Positions 15,501 through 23,800 of a stretch of DNA of 64,000 bases are shown here, in pieces. The translations under genes and the position numbers were made by a program. Origin of the DNA: Patiria miniata (Eukaryota > Echinodermata > Asteroidea > Valvatida > Asterinidae); NCBI RefSeq assembly GCF_015706575.1, contig NW_024037064.1, positions 11,261,606-11,325,605 of the forward strand, given 5' to 3'. How positions within the stretch are numbered: the first letter of the stretch is position 1; every line of letters starts with the position of its first letter. The notes under the pieces are model-generated. The model made no database searches and had not been told where the DNA came from. It was given only the letters and a program-made list of their open reading frames with translations.

Positions 15501-18500
15501 TCTCAGTCTCTTGTTTCTTCTTCTTTTATCCCTCTATCTAATACACATAATTGTGTGTTTTTTCCTAGGGTTTTTGTAAATAGTTTTATGTTGTAAAATG
15601 CTATTATGTCCACAATGAACTCAGTACTTGTGTCAGATTTTAGATTATTTTCAAATTTTAGTATTCTAGTAGGCCTATTTGTGGTATTAAAAGTACAAAA
15701 ACAATGTAGTGTCCACAATAAGGTGTTATTGGACAAACAAGGAAAACCAATAGCTTACACAAATAAAATTTCATCACAGACATTTTTTGTCATCTTCTTG
15801 AGTCGGCTCATATGTTATTTGGCATGTTTGGGCATTCGGTGATTGATCAGATATTAGGATTTTGATATGTGCGTGTACAATGTACATTGCATGTTCGGCA
15901 CAGCTACAGGTACATGTATAGAGGATTCAAGTTAGGTCCTAATTTACCGGGTACATATTTTTTGTACATTGTATTCTGACACAAATTAAGAGGTATACGT
16001 GTACGCATTGATGACATGCATGGCCCAATTTCATAGAGCTGCTTAAGCTGAAAATGTGTTTTAAGCACGAAGAAACATTGCTAAGTAGTAAAATTAGGTT
16101 ACCGGCCAAAACTCCATGTGATGTACATTGCTTGTGACTGGTATTTAGCTGTTGTTTACTTAGCATAACAATCGCATGGAGTTTTGGCTGGTAACCTGAT
16201 TTTATTAAGCAAGACGTTTTTGTGCTTAAGCAAATTTTGTGCTTAAGCAGCTCTATGAAATTGGCCCCTGCTCATGTACAATATTCGGTACAGTCTGCAC
16301 CATTAACCAGTGCCCAACCATTTAAAGTGCAACAGGGCCCCTTCCGCATCTGACAAAAACCTATTGATAACCAGAAAAGTCCCTGTGGGGAATTGCGAAA
16401 CACATGTACATGTACTTTAGAAATAGGTGACCTACCGGTAATAGAATGTAGAATTCTGATTCAGCCGCACACAATGGTACAAACCTTCCAAACCAGACAA
16501 ATTCAATACACAAATTCCGATCCGACAACGCTATCCTTTTCAAGAAGTTATAATCCCCTAAAATTTGAATTTTGATTCAGCTACACACACAATGTCACAC
16601 ACACAATGTCACACAAACATTAGGGAACTGAATAAATCAAAACAAGTTACTCATTTTCTTTTAATTCAATCATTTTCAATTTATTTGTACAACATGTTAC
16701 ACATGGCTCACTATGGAAAAACTTTCCCCAAAAGTGCAATGTTGAGTGTTCACAAAGATTTTATCCTTACATTACATGTACTGAGACAGGTGAATGTGTT
16801 CCTTTTTTTCTAGTTACCATGGTTACTGGCAATAAAGCTGGGAAGTCAGGGAGCAAAATGAGAGGGAAAAAAATGTACATGTAGGGCCTACACATGTTCA
16901 GCCAGCAGAACCTCAACTTCAGGAACACATACAAGTATCGGTAGAATTACATAATGTGTATTAAATTAATTAAGGCCTAACTCCTAAACTCGAAGCCAAT
17001 TCGTGCAAAAACATATACATTGTATACAGTGTGTACATGTATCTCTTCTCAATGTGGTAGTTGTCCTGACGGGATAAAATTGCTGACGCGATGTTACACA
17101 GTGTTACGCCATGTTACGCAAACACCCATTCTGATTGTAAAAACGGGGTACATGTAAATATCAGCAAAGTGTGTCTGTATTTCCTGTATGTAATAAAAAA
17201 AAAGACAGACAGAAAAACAAAATCAACAGACAGAATGCCTATTCTCTTTCATTTGTAACGGCTATAAAGCTATACATCTGTTTCGTCTGCAGTAACTAGA
17301 CTACAAATACCAAAAATAATTCTTGGTTTTCTCCTGGTTTTTTTTCATCATCTATGAAGACAAAACTTTAAACAGGTCAGTGCAACAATAATTGCAATAC
17401 AATACTAACCCCAAAATCCATCCGTTTCTGAAAATTACAACACAACAGCAAATGCTGTACATGTATTCCCTTTTCTTATTTGTACAATGGGCTGGTGAAA
17501 AACAGGAATGGCTTTTCAGCTAGCCAATATTTGTACTAGTTGTGTTCAAGGTCATTCCTGAACATGTACATAATAGTGATTGACAAAGTTGCATGGTTGC
17601 ATACAAAGTGTACCCACTTCAGTTCTGCATAATTATATTATAAGCAGGAACTCCAATGAATTCTCTACATGGAGGAAAAGAGCTGGAAGCTTTTTATGTG
17701 GTACATCAGGGACCTGCAGAGTTTGTTAGTCAAATTGTCATCCTGTTCATTTCTCACTAAAAGCTTAGTATAAACAGTCTACTTTTTTGTAATCTACATT
17801 CTTAGATAAATAGTGAATGTGCACCAGACATAACTTTCAGCCTGGTAAAATTAAACAAATAGGCCCTATTACTTTTCTTCATTCTTTTTCAAACAATAAA
17901 CAACCTGTACTAGGAACATTAACAAATTACGTAAGAGGGGGCTTTTCATTTGACGACACATGTTCTGATCTTAATAGTAGGAAATTGTGATTCAAATGTT
18001 GTGCTTTATTTGGCTCATTTTTAGTGTTCTATTTAAATTCAATTATCAGAGTTTGAAATTATTAATTGCTGTATATACCTTTTATTCACTAGCTGCTTCT
18101 TAAAATTAGAAAAAATATCTGATGTCAAGAAAAACATTCTTGTCTCACTCCCTAGCAATTTTTGGGGGCATGAGACAAGAAAATATTTCTTGAAATAAGC
18201 ATTATTTTTCTTTTAATGCAAGAAAATCGTTTTTACAATGTAGTAGTGCTGAAATATTATTAGGCATGAACAAAGACTTGATTTGGAGAAAATGGGACTT
18301 TTACTTTAGGCCAAAAAAAAAAAGTCTCCGGTTTCTGGTATGGAGCTTGTCCAAAAAGTGGTGCGGCGACGCGGCTTTTTTTTTTTTTTTACCCGAGTTT
18401 TTTGCTTCAAATGTCGGCTGATGACTGCAAATGGTGCCCGACTAAACTTAGTACAAATATATGGGAGTCCAGAGAGGCCACATAAAGCTTATTCTCGATC

Positions 18501-21500
18501 ATAACCCCATCTAAAAACACGTTGAAATTGCGCAGCAGCAGAATTCCAGTCAAACCAGTGAGTTTGGCGGTTTTGAGACATCATCTTTCATTGAAAAAAA
18601 AACTTTTTCATTTTGCCGACGCGCATGGCTACGGCGACACGCGCGCATACCAGAAACCGGAGACTTTTTTTTTTGGCCTTAACCAAACTCCTTATTTTTT
18701 TGCTAGTTCTTCAATCCTGCAACATCCTCCAACTGCCTCATTATAAAAAAAAAATACAGCCTCAATCCTTCAAAATCCTCCGTTACCGGTATTTCTTGAA
18801 TGTGGTCCTTGGAGGGGTGGCCACTGCCTCAATCCTGCAAAATCCTCCAGCAATCACTGTCAATTTGTTGAGGCAGAGCCAGTGACATCCTGGAGCAGTG
18901 CGGAGGATTTCAAGTATAATGTACCGGTAGGCGACTTGTGTGCAGAGACCTGTGTGCCTTCATCTGCTTTGTTTATCTCCTGAAACTAAATCTTTGAATC
19001 TGATGTGCACACACGCAGTTGAAACAGCAAAAAGGCCGCAGTAGATAGTACTGCGAGCCAACAGCATCACACGGGTTTGTTCATAATCCAAAATTCTGCC
19101 CACAATTCATTGCTCACACGAGATGTTGAATTGGCTTAAATGGGGGGGGGGGGTGTTAAATTTAGTCTGGGTACCAGACCTGCAAGCTTTTTTTTACGTA
19201 GTGGCTATCGCTACGGCAGCTGTAACGCGACTTTTCACTGTTAACCCTAACTCCCTAGGCCTTTTTGCTAGGATGTAGCCTCAATCCTGCAAAATCCTCC
19301 AATTGGCCTCATGGAAAAATAGCACATAGCCTCAATCCTGCAAATTCCTCCATTATTTCTTGAATATGGTGCATGGAGGGATGACCACTGCCTGAATCCT
19401 GCAAAATCCTCCGGCTATGTCTGTTAATAGGCTGAGGCAGAGGCAGTGACATCCTGGAGCAGTGCGGAGGATGTCACTGCAAATTCCTCCAATTTGCAAA
19501 AAGGATTTTGGAGGATTCAGGGCGGTTAGGGTTAATGTTATCGTTACAGAACTGTCCTTCAGTATTCAACGTCACGATCTTTGACTGTTGGGAACCATTC
19601 AATCAACTAAATTTCGGACTTTGTTTCCCTTTTTAAAAAAATCCTCCAAAACCACTGATTTCAATGAAGAAAATGACATCTACTCTCAAATAAAAGGAAA
19701 AATTTGATTAAAAAGCTAAAAGTTACGAAACCTATTCAAACTTTTTGTTTTAAATTAAGTATCGTGGCAGGGGTTTCGAACGTGGATCCCAAGCTCAATC
19801 ACCTAAGGTGTAACCAACTTCAATTGGTCGAGCTACCGAAGCGTTCTGGTTGTACGGGCAGTTGTAAATCTGATGATATACTGGTACATGTATTCGCGCG
19901 CATTGACTTTTTTACAATGCCGCAACAATAGTACTTTAAAGTTGCGTTACGGCTGTCGTAACGGTAATCGTGTAGTTTAGGACACCTCTTAGGCGAGGTT
20001 AAAAAAACATGTTTCTCGTCCCCGCCCGCTTCCTTTTTGGAGGCCGCCTGGATTTTTTTATTATTTTTTATTTTGGAAACATGCAGTAAAAAACAACGAA
20101 AAAGTCCACAAATGAGGTGGTTAAAGCAAATGCATCTAAAACTGTTCATTGTAGACCAATACAACTCTAAATGACACTGTAAATATGTTCAGTTCTCTTG
20201 TCCAGCTTGTCTTTCATGTTAAAAGTGTCTCTGAACAGTGGAAACACCAACGGTTGCTGGACATTTTAAAATGGCAGCCATCTTGAAAAAAATAAAAAAT
20301 AATAAATAAAAAGCCCCTCTTCCTCCTTTTTTCAAAAACCCGGAGGAGAAACATGTTTTTTTTTTGTATTCGGCCTTATGTTTTACAAGTTCTGTTCATA
20401 AATCAAATCCCTGACCCTTCCCTCTGTCCACAAAATTAAGCTAAATACATGTAAGGCCGAGTAAAAAAAAAAGTTTCTCGTCCGGGTTTTTGAAAAAAAG
20501 TCGCGAGCGAATTCCTTAAACACGTGCTCCAGCGTGAGCTAGTCTCATACCGGTTGCATTCTGACTTTGAAGTCGGCATTTACCGCATACAGTACGGCAG
20601 ACTGAAGTCTAAAACTATCAATAGACATACATGTACGTAGTCTGGTTCCCTAGACCTGACAGTTATTCCTGACGCTCACGTCTCAGCCTCGACTCCATGG
20701 GCGCGTAGATTCATCAGGAATAGTCAGAATCTTTTGGTCTGGGAACCAAGTGGGTGAGTTGTTGTGAACTCGCCATGCTCGCACTGTCGCAGGGGTAGCA
20801 ATCACACGTCGATATTATGTGGTGTACAAAGTGACCGACAGAGTCTACCGGTCTACTGAAAACTTTGACTCACATATTTCGCAAGTATTTATTTTCCGAT
20901 GAATTTGTGGACTTTTTCAGTGTTTTTACTGCATTTTTCAAAAATAAAAAATAATTAAAAAAACACAGGCGGCCTCCAAAAAGGAAGCGGGCGGGGACGA
21001 CAAACTTGTTTTTTTTTTACTTTGCCTAACTAGTCTTGGCTATAGTATAGGCACTTGGTTGAGATGATTCCAAACACATAAAGTGTAGGGCCAATGATTT
21101 TCCGTTTCAGAAAAGTGCAAATTCCGTTTGCAAAAATCCTAAAGTCCGTTTCAGGCTGAAAAATTCCGTTTCACATTTACTCAATACAAAAATTGGCATT
21201 TTATATACATTAGGCCTATACCAAGTACACAGAAAATAATTCCAAGACGATAATGAAATAGTCGTTTGGTTGGAGCGCGGGAAAATTGCCCCCAAAAAGA
21301 TTGCTATTTTATCAACGGCCGATCAATGTACAGAAGTAGTATTTAACTTCGCCACAGTCAAGTCGTATGCCACTGCCACACACGTGAGAAACATGCAATA
21401 GCTGTACAGGACAATCCCATGACGTCACACACATCAGCTTGTTTTCGGGCTAACGTTAGCGACAAAAATAGGACAAAAATGTTTACCATAGGTATTATTA

Positions 21501-23441
21501 AGCCCCAAAACAAAGTGTCTTTCGTTCTCTTACTATAGTATTAAAGGGGCACTAGGTCTTGAAATCCCCGAAAATGTTATGTTTTGGATTGTTTACTTAG
21601 CCTCAGGGGTGTGAGTGGCCACATGCAAAAAAAGCTGAAAACAGCCAGAAAAGAGCTGAAATTTAATCACTTCCCATAATATTGTACAGAGTAGGTGTAC
21701 AAAAAAGCTGAAATTCAGAGTACAAATCTAGACAAAAAAAGCTGAAATCAGCTAAAAAGCTGAATTCTCACACCCCTGTAGCCTATTTCAAACATCTGGT
21801 TGAAAGGAAACCAACCTAAATGTCTTCCCGTTCCCGAGAAAAGACGAAAAAGAACCCGCTTGTTTACATCGGACATGACGGAGTACGAATACGTTTTTCG
21901 TGTCGTTCTCGGTGTACACTATACACGTTGTGTGTCTGAACAGCGCGCAGTGACCAATGCAATCACAAATGCAAAAAAATGTGGTTTCTTCAACGTCCGC
22001 AAAAGGCGAACACTTTACGCGTACGAATGAAACCACAATTATCATCCAAACAGCTCGAATTTATGGGGTCGCAAAAGAGGACCCCGAAATTAGTTCTCGC
22101 ATGCGTAATACAGGAATACCACAAAAACGCCCAGTTTTGAAAGGATAGTTGTGTGGATGTTTAGGCCTATAGGCCTATCCTACTTTTAAATGTTATTTCC
22201 GATTATCATCATCTCGTTCAAAGCGCGTTTTGTAGACCAATTGGGCTGTTCCAGGACCTACCGTAGTGTCCCTTTAATGGAATAGGGTCTTAAACTACAC
22301 AATTGCTGTCGTACGATCATGACGATAGCCTTTCACTAGGATCAGGAGTACATGTAGGCCTAATGCCTTGGAAAAAATGTTGCAACCTGACGCCATTTTT
22401 TTCCTCATACCATCTCAACAAGTGAATGAAGGCCATTCATTGCAAAAATTATACGAAGTGGCTATCGTTACGGCAGCCGTTGTTTAGCGCCCTCTACGAT
22501 ACTTTTTTGATACGCACGCAGGTATATAATTATTTGTTTCCCCACGTTCCAGCAAGTAGTGCGACAGCTCAGTCGATAGAGGGTAGGATTTTGCACCGCG
22601 AGGTTGCGGGTTCGCATCTCAGTTTTGCATTCAAATTTTTTTTCCTTTTCTAACCTGAGGCTTTGGAGGATTTTTTTTAAAAGAGAAATAAAGTCCGAAT
22701 TTCATAACATTCAAATTCACTTTTTTCCTTCTAATTTTATATTTTCTTCTCATGTTTTTATAAAAGTTGCAGTCTACCGTAACGATAGAAAATGGGAAAT
22801 GCGTTACGGACTGCGAAAATGATATTTGACATGAATCTGGGACTGAGAAACATTTCCAATTTTGATAGGAAATACTTAATAACTTTCTTGACTTTGTAGT
22901 TGTAGTTGTACACAATCGTGGAAGTGGCCACAGTGGCGTCAGGTTGCAACATCATGTTGCAACCTGACGCCACCCGTGGCCACTTCCGCGATTGTGTACA
23001 AAGTCAATGGAGAGTCAAGAAAATTTGAACATTTTTTCCGGCCTAACCTGAGCTTTTTCGCATCTTCTCTGTTAATATGACAGCTATCAATTCATTAAAA
23101 AAAATAAGGCTGCACAAAGCTTTTGTTAATATATTACAACAATAAATCCAATTTTTTTTTTTCAAAAGAAAACTTACGGCTGTCACTTTCGCCTTGTCGT
23201 GTTCATCCCGACTTTGCCCGTCAGTGTCAGCCGACCTTGTTTCGCGCAAGTGCGAGGCAGATTGCTGGTCTTCACTTGGCCGTCTGAACCTCTGGTACCC
23301 CTCCCCTAAGTCGTCCTTCCCTTTTGCTGAGCGGAAGTGAATGGTCTTTGCCTTCGAGCCGAACCTGGTGGCCTCCAGCTCTGGCGAAAATAACCCTAAA
23401 ATCAGGATTATTCCCAAAACGATGTTCATGGCAGTCGCCAT
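407..23441 (-). CDS. SORL1: SORL1/SorLA-like sortilin-related receptor, 5' part (exons 1-8; 3' end outside window)
   Basis: Type I membrane sorting receptor of the VPS10 family, known in vertebrates to move cargo between Golgi, endosomes and surface. CDS joins 23178-23441, 8035-8265, 6413-6574, 5787-5854, 5374-5563, 3699-3812, 2407-2576 and 407-596 on the minus strand; every junction is GT/AG and frame is kept throughout (463 residues). Visible: signal peptide (residues 1-24), R-x-R-R furin-type site (51-54), Asp-boxes at 130-137, 179-186, 223-230 and 442-449, and an N-K-T glycosylation site (364-366) at the same place as in human SORL1. Exons align one after another with human SORL1, not with SORT1 or SORCS, e.g. 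IVHWAG, VRDEYMFAT, DYYIAD, QVFVCV. The LDL-receptor, fibronectin III and transmembrane parts must lie to the left. Family and orthology are confident; start codon fairly so. Confidence 0.93.
668..1180. mobile_element. Non-autonomous DNA transposon with TTAA target duplication
   Basis: A 19-bp perfect terminal inverted repeat (AGCTATAGTCCATCATTTG) closes a 513-bp unit, flanked on both sides by TTAA (664-667 and 1181-1184). TTAA duplication is typical of piggyBac and Kolobok superfamilies. No coding capacity seen. Lies in SORL1 intron 7. Confidence 0.8.
1258..1527. repeat. Foldback MITE, 270 bp
   Basis: The first and last about 75 bp are imperfect reverse complements, starting AATGCTTGGC and ending GCCAAGCATT. 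No coding potential. A second, outer pair of inverted arms (1199-1256 with 2238-2292) encloses it, so it is probably nested in an older element. Confidence 0.7.
1640..1782. repeat. MITE with GCATGCAA-type ends, copy 1
   Basis: Ends CAGGCATGCAA and TTGCATGCCTG form a terminal inverted repeat. A second, diverged copy lies at 44232-44427 in the ABCG gene with the same ends and the same internal blocks (GAGGAAACTC, GAAATCAGC), which shows it is a dispersed family rather than a chance hairpin. Confidence 0.65.
1830..2247 (+). mobile_element. LINE-like 3' end with AACCTG-repeat tail
   Basis: AT-rich non-coding stretch ending in AATAAATAA followed by about six AACCTG units (2213-2245). A short-repeat tail of this kind is typical of the 3' untranslated end of CR1/L2-type LINEs. 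No reverse-transcriptase coding is left, so this would be a 5'-truncated copy. A pseudogene 3' UTR is the alternative. Confidence 0.4.
2407..2576 (-). CDS. SORL1: SORL1-like exon 7
   Basis: Acceptor ACTGACCAG just right of 2576, donor GTACTA (2401-2406), a weak but workable site. 170 bp, phase 0 to phase 2. Encodes DYYIADTDEGQVFVCV, the conserved N-K-T glycosylation site and YYSPEGPGKDSWL, collinear with human SORL1 EYYIADASEDQVFVCV. Confidence 0.93.
2628..2672 (+). repeat. tRNA-like fragment (box B half)
   Basis: GGAGGTCGTGGGTTCGAGTC resembles the T-arm and box B of a Pol III promoter. No matching box A or acceptor stem is visible, so it is a SINE remnant at best. Confidence 0.35.
3050..3567 (-). 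mobile_element. TTAA-type MITE, family B, copy 1
   Basis: 518 bp flanked by TTAA at 3046-3049 and 3568-3571. Ends AGGGAATGTAC and TTTTTCCCT. A central palindrome (3389-3416, CCAACGCTGGTC and its complement) forms a 28-nt hairpin. Same architecture as 9615-10128 and 53086-53584 but inserted in the opposite orientation. Confidence 0.85.
3699..3812 (-). CDS. SORL1: SORL1-like exon 6
   Basis: Strong acceptor TTTTTTTAACAG right of 3812 and donor GTAAGT at 3693-3698. 114 bp, phase 0 on both sides. Encodes IDRTGSQSSDDRPNIDLLVSYQ and on to LERK, matching the human VHLLGSEQQSSVQLWVSFG region that joins the exon 5 and exon 7 segments. Found from frame and splice logic; too short to stand out as an ORF. 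Confidence 0.88.
4436..4512 (+). mobile_element. tRNA-derived SINE head
   Basis: GATAGCTCAGTTGGTAGAAC is a near-perfect tRNA D-arm (box A). About 45 bp later CTTGGGTCACATC is a degraded box B. The acceptor stem does not pair, so this is a SINE head rather than a functional tRNA. Confidence 0.55.
4722..5345 (-). mobile_element. tRNA-derived SINE with body amplified about four times
   Basis: Read on the minus strand, the unit starts near 5345 (GAGTGTGGCCTAGTAG, box-A-like) and ends near 4722 with ATGGACTGGCATCCC. The full-length relative at 38405-38610 has the same head and tail but a single body. Here a block of about 127 bp (TCAGAGGGTCAGGGGTT ... CTCTCCACCCAGGTGTATAAATGG) is repeated about four times in tandem. 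It abuts the exon 5 donor of the SORL1-like gene. Confidence 0.75.
5374..5563 (-). CDS. SORL1: SORL1-like exon 5
   Basis: Acceptor CATTTTAG right of 5563, donor GTGAGT at 5368-5373. 190 bp; the first base completes the split Trp codon of exon 4 and the end is phase 0. Encodes PDTLYIERREPTGLST and VLDFEVRDEYMFATQT, collinear with human PNTIYIERHEPSGYST and VRDFQLRDKYMFATKV. Confidence 0.94.
5787..5854 (-). CDS. SORL1: SORL1-like exon 4 (68 bp)
   Basis: Acceptor TGTTTTTAG right of 5854, donor GTAAGC at 5781-5786. Encodes LYKSENFGATWTQIQRDVRS then FSW with the Trp codon split, matching human LWKSDDFGQTW. The Asp-box (residues 223-230) has Asn where the canonical Asp sits. Confidence 0.92.
6090..6305 (-). 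repeat. Decayed tandem copies of the exon 3 end
   Basis: Two stretches (about 6112-6172 and 6226-6297) resemble the 3' end of exon 3 with its donor-side flank (6380-6475): shared ATCATTATCATCT...GGTCTGG for the first and GAATATGCA...AGGTGT...TCAAATAC...GGATGTCCGGGT for the second. Neither keeps an open frame equivalent to the exon. They look like old local duplications. Confidence 0.45.
6413..6574 (-). CDS. SORL1: SORL1-like exon 3
   Basis: Acceptor TTGGTTTGCAG right of 6574, donor GTAAGT at 6407-6412. 162 bp, phase 0 both sides. Encodes YLFVDTIHNV, the Asp-box TIDGGHTW (residues 179-186) and DPDILLGMNDDDSDKT, corresponding to human FADAYAQYLWITFDF through SNLLLGFDRSHPNK. Confidence 0.92.
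6808..7055 (+). repeat. Degenerate minisatellite (CATGTAGATGGTG)
   Basis: About six diverged units of TTTTTCACCATGTAGATGG, spaced roughly 40-60 bp apart, in SORL1 intron 2. No coding content. Confidence 0.6.
7276..7492. mobile_element. MITE of the CCCTAAC-ended family (copy a)
   Basis: Starts TTAACGTAACTCCCTA and ends GGTAAGGGTTAG; the body is built from iterated CCATCAAAATCCA words. Shares layout with 19241-19535, 54029-54355 and 60083-60396. Confidence 0.55.
8035..8265 (-). CDS. SORL1: SORL1-like exon 2
   Basis: Acceptor CTACCCTTCAG right of 8265, donor GTGAGC at 8029-8034. 231 bp, phase 0 both sides. Encodes YDLIDSNPELIVHWAG (start of the propeller), VYFSYDYGQTFEK with the first Asp-box (residues 130-137), and FYHIPSDVDR, close to human VVHWAG, VYVSYDYGKSFKK and FYHSPADNKR. 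Confidence 0.95.
9615..10128 (+). mobile_element. TTAA-type MITE, family B, copy 2
   Basis: 514 bp flanked by TTAA at 9611-9614 and 10129-10132. Inverted ends AGGGAATATACA and TGTATATTCCCT. A perfect central palindrome at 9776-9803 (CCAACGCTGATCGGCC and complement). Contains an internal inverted pair around GTTCCCTGACC/GGTCAGGGAAC-like words. Best-preserved of three copies. Confidence 0.88.
10285..10963. mobile_element. Foldback transposon derivative, CAGGGCGAGTC-type end
   Basis: Arms of about 200 bp (10288-10490 and 10755-10945) are imperfect reverse complements. The right end reads CTTTTTTGACTCGCCCTG then TA, the same terminus as at 59192 and, diverged, at 42368. The left terminus is degraded. 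Confidence 0.65.
11920..12098. mobile_element. TA-flanked MITE, pogo/Tigger-like
   Basis: 179 bp between TA dinucleotides, starting CAGTCAAACCTTCAT and ending GGTGTTCCACTG. The body has inverted TTATAACA/TGTTATAA blocks. Resembles 39514-39700 in design; CAGT...ACTG ends with TA duplication fit the Tc1/mariner-pogo superfamily. Confidence 0.65.
16021..16268. mobile_element. Hairpin MITE with CTGCTTAAG subterminal repeats
   Basis: Starts GGCCCAATTTCATAGAGCTG and ends with its near complement. A second inverted pair inside (ACCGGCCAAAACTCCATG against CATGGAGTTTTGGCTGGT) extends the fold almost to the middle. Confidence 0.8.
17296..17473 (+). mobile_element. TTAA-type MITE, family B, truncated copy
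   Basis: Matches only the right third of 9615-10128: TTCTTGGTTTTC, CCATCCGTTTCTGAAAATTA, then AGCAAATGCTGTACATGTAT and CCCTTTT at the end. The left half and central palindrome are missing. Confidence 0.6.
18308..18679. mobile_element. MITE with 35-bp inverted ends
   Basis: GGCC, a homopolymer A run, then AGTCTCCGGTTTCTGGTATG at the left is repeated as reverse complement at 18640-18679. The interior is non-coding with GCGACGCG-type words near both ends. Confidence 0.7.
18705..18920 (+). repeat. Copy of the AATCCTGCAAAATCCTCC body
   Basis: About 210 bp homologous to 19270-19480: GCCTCAATCCTGCAAAATCC words, a TTTCTTGAATGTGG block, then GTGACATCCTGGAGCAGTGC. Probably another, end-less copy of the element at 19241-19535. 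Confidence 0.65.
19200..19973 (-). mobile_element. TIR element carrying an internal tRNA-type promoter, copy B
   Basis: Inverted ends GTGGCTATCGCTACGGCAG (left) and the complement of GTTACGACAGCCGTAACG (right). Inside, minus strand, GGTAGCTCGACCAATTG (box A, 19821-19837) and GTTCGAAACCC (box B, 19771-19781) lie as in a tRNA. The block TTTGGAGGATTTTTTTAAAA with AAAGTCCGAA is shared with copy A at 22458-22790. A different element (19241-19535) has inserted into it. Confidence 0.65.
19241..19535. mobile_element. MITE of the CCCTAAC-ended family (copy b), nested
   Basis: TTAACCCTAACTCCCTAG at the left and GCGGTTAGGGTTAA at the right; excluding TTAA as target duplication the termini are CCCTAAC and GTTAGGG, i.e. 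telomere-like. Body of AATCCTGCAAAATCCTCC words. Interrupts the 19200-19973 element. Confidence 0.7.
19990..21028. mobile_element. DNA transposon derivative with about 130-bp inverted ends
   Basis: Left arm 19990-20125 and right arm 20893-21028 are reverse complements (CGTCCCCGCCCGCTTCC, TTTTTGGAGGCCGCC, GAAAAAGTCCACAAAT). The interior holds inexact partial repeats of the same end (20320-20500) and a 110-bp hairpin at 20639-20752 (GTCTGGTTCCCTAGACC...GGTCTGGGAACCAAG). No transposase recognised. Confidence 0.72.
21545..22273. mobile_element. TTAA-type transposon derivative hosting a nested hAT MITE
   Basis: TTAA at 21541-21544 and 22274-22277 flank AGGGGCACTAGGTC at the left and GACCTACCGTAGTGTCCCT at the right. 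729 bp including the insertion at 21604-21778. No long ORF. Confidence 0.75.
21604..21778. mobile_element. hAT-like MITE, nested
   Basis: Perfect 12-bp inverted ends CAGGGGTGTGAG/CTCACACCCCTG, flanked by TAGCCT on both sides (21598-21603 and 21779-21784). Body repeats AAAAAGCTGAAA in several copies. CAGGGGTG termini are typical of hAT; the visible duplication is 6 bp, not the canonical 8. Confidence 0.75.
22458..22790 (+). mobile_element. TIR element carrying an internal tRNA-type promoter, copy A
   Basis: Inverted ends GGCTATCGTTACGGCAGCCG and CTACCGTAACGATAG. In the middle CAGCTCAGTCGATAGAG (box A, 22564-22580) and GGTTCGCATCT (box B, 22609-22619) form a tRNA-like head (22557-22624). Downstream GGAGGATTTTTTTTAAAA and AAAGTCCGAATTT match copy B in reverse orientation. 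Confidence 0.65.
22891..23003. repeat. 113-bp palindrome
   Basis: ACACAATCGTGGAAGTGGCC...GGCGTCAGGTTGCAACAT is followed by its near-perfect complement, centre near 22954. A third copy of ATGTTGCAACCTGACGCC sits at 22377-22394. Confidence 0.8.
23178..23441 (-). CDS. SORL1: SORL1-like exon 1 (signal peptide and propeptide)
   Basis: Start ATG at 23439-23441 chosen for its good context (AAAATGGCG) and because it leads directly into a hydrophobic signal core (residues 7-18). An in-frame ATG 18 codons upstream (23493-23495) is possible. 88 codons to donor GTAAGT (23172-23177). RFRR at residues 51-54 is a furin consensus, in the place of human RRKR. The exon ends KVTA, which runs on into exon 2 YDLIDSNPELIVHWAG as human KVYGQVSLN does. 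Confidence 0.88.
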
Positions 23442-23800
23442 TTTGAATGGTATCTGTTTACATATACGTGCGCATGTAAATTTATGAAGGGGCACGAGTT
23501 AATATTCCTACTCGCAACTAAAATAGTGCCCCTAAACAAACACGAAATATTTTCTAAATTATGGATTTCAGCGAATGTGTTTTAGAAAATGAGAACAAAA
23601 TTTACTGCTGTGTATTTTAAAAACGTCGTTCGACAGATGAAGTGCGACAATTTCTTTTAACATTATTACTCCGCGCTTTGCTGTTATCCGGCCTGTTTTT
23701 CTGTATTTTATAATACTTGATCGTGTGTCGATATGTGCCTGGCACAGCGTGGCGCGGCACACAATAAAACTCTGCCTTTTTATTGTGCCGTTCACCGAAC
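23442..23800 (-). promoter_or_regulatory. Probable 5' UTR and proximal promoter of the SORL1-like gene
   Basis: Immediately upstream of the start codon. No TATA box is evident; a short hairpin AGGGGCAC/GTGCCCCT lies at 23488-23533. Assigned by position only. Confidence 0.35.

Larger units (their letters stand above)
8266..23177 (-). other. SORL1-like intron 1, repeat-rich
   Basis: 14.9 kb between signal-peptide exon and exon 2. Exon 1 joins exon 2 in frame with no missing SORL1 segment, so no further coding exon is expected. Contents beyond the separately listed elements: dense TACATGTA words (8900-9300, 10980-11420), C-runs near 10501, a GGGTACCCG-rich stretch (12590-12730), a CpG-richer stretch 13900-14900, and AT-rich sequence with no recognised feature (13000-13900, 15350-15900, 17480-18240). 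Confidence 0.75.

Noticed and set aside
23043-23177. Frame continuing beyond SORL1 exon 1
   Set aside because: Falls after a consensus GTAAGT donor and does not resemble SORL1, while exon 2 at 8265 does.
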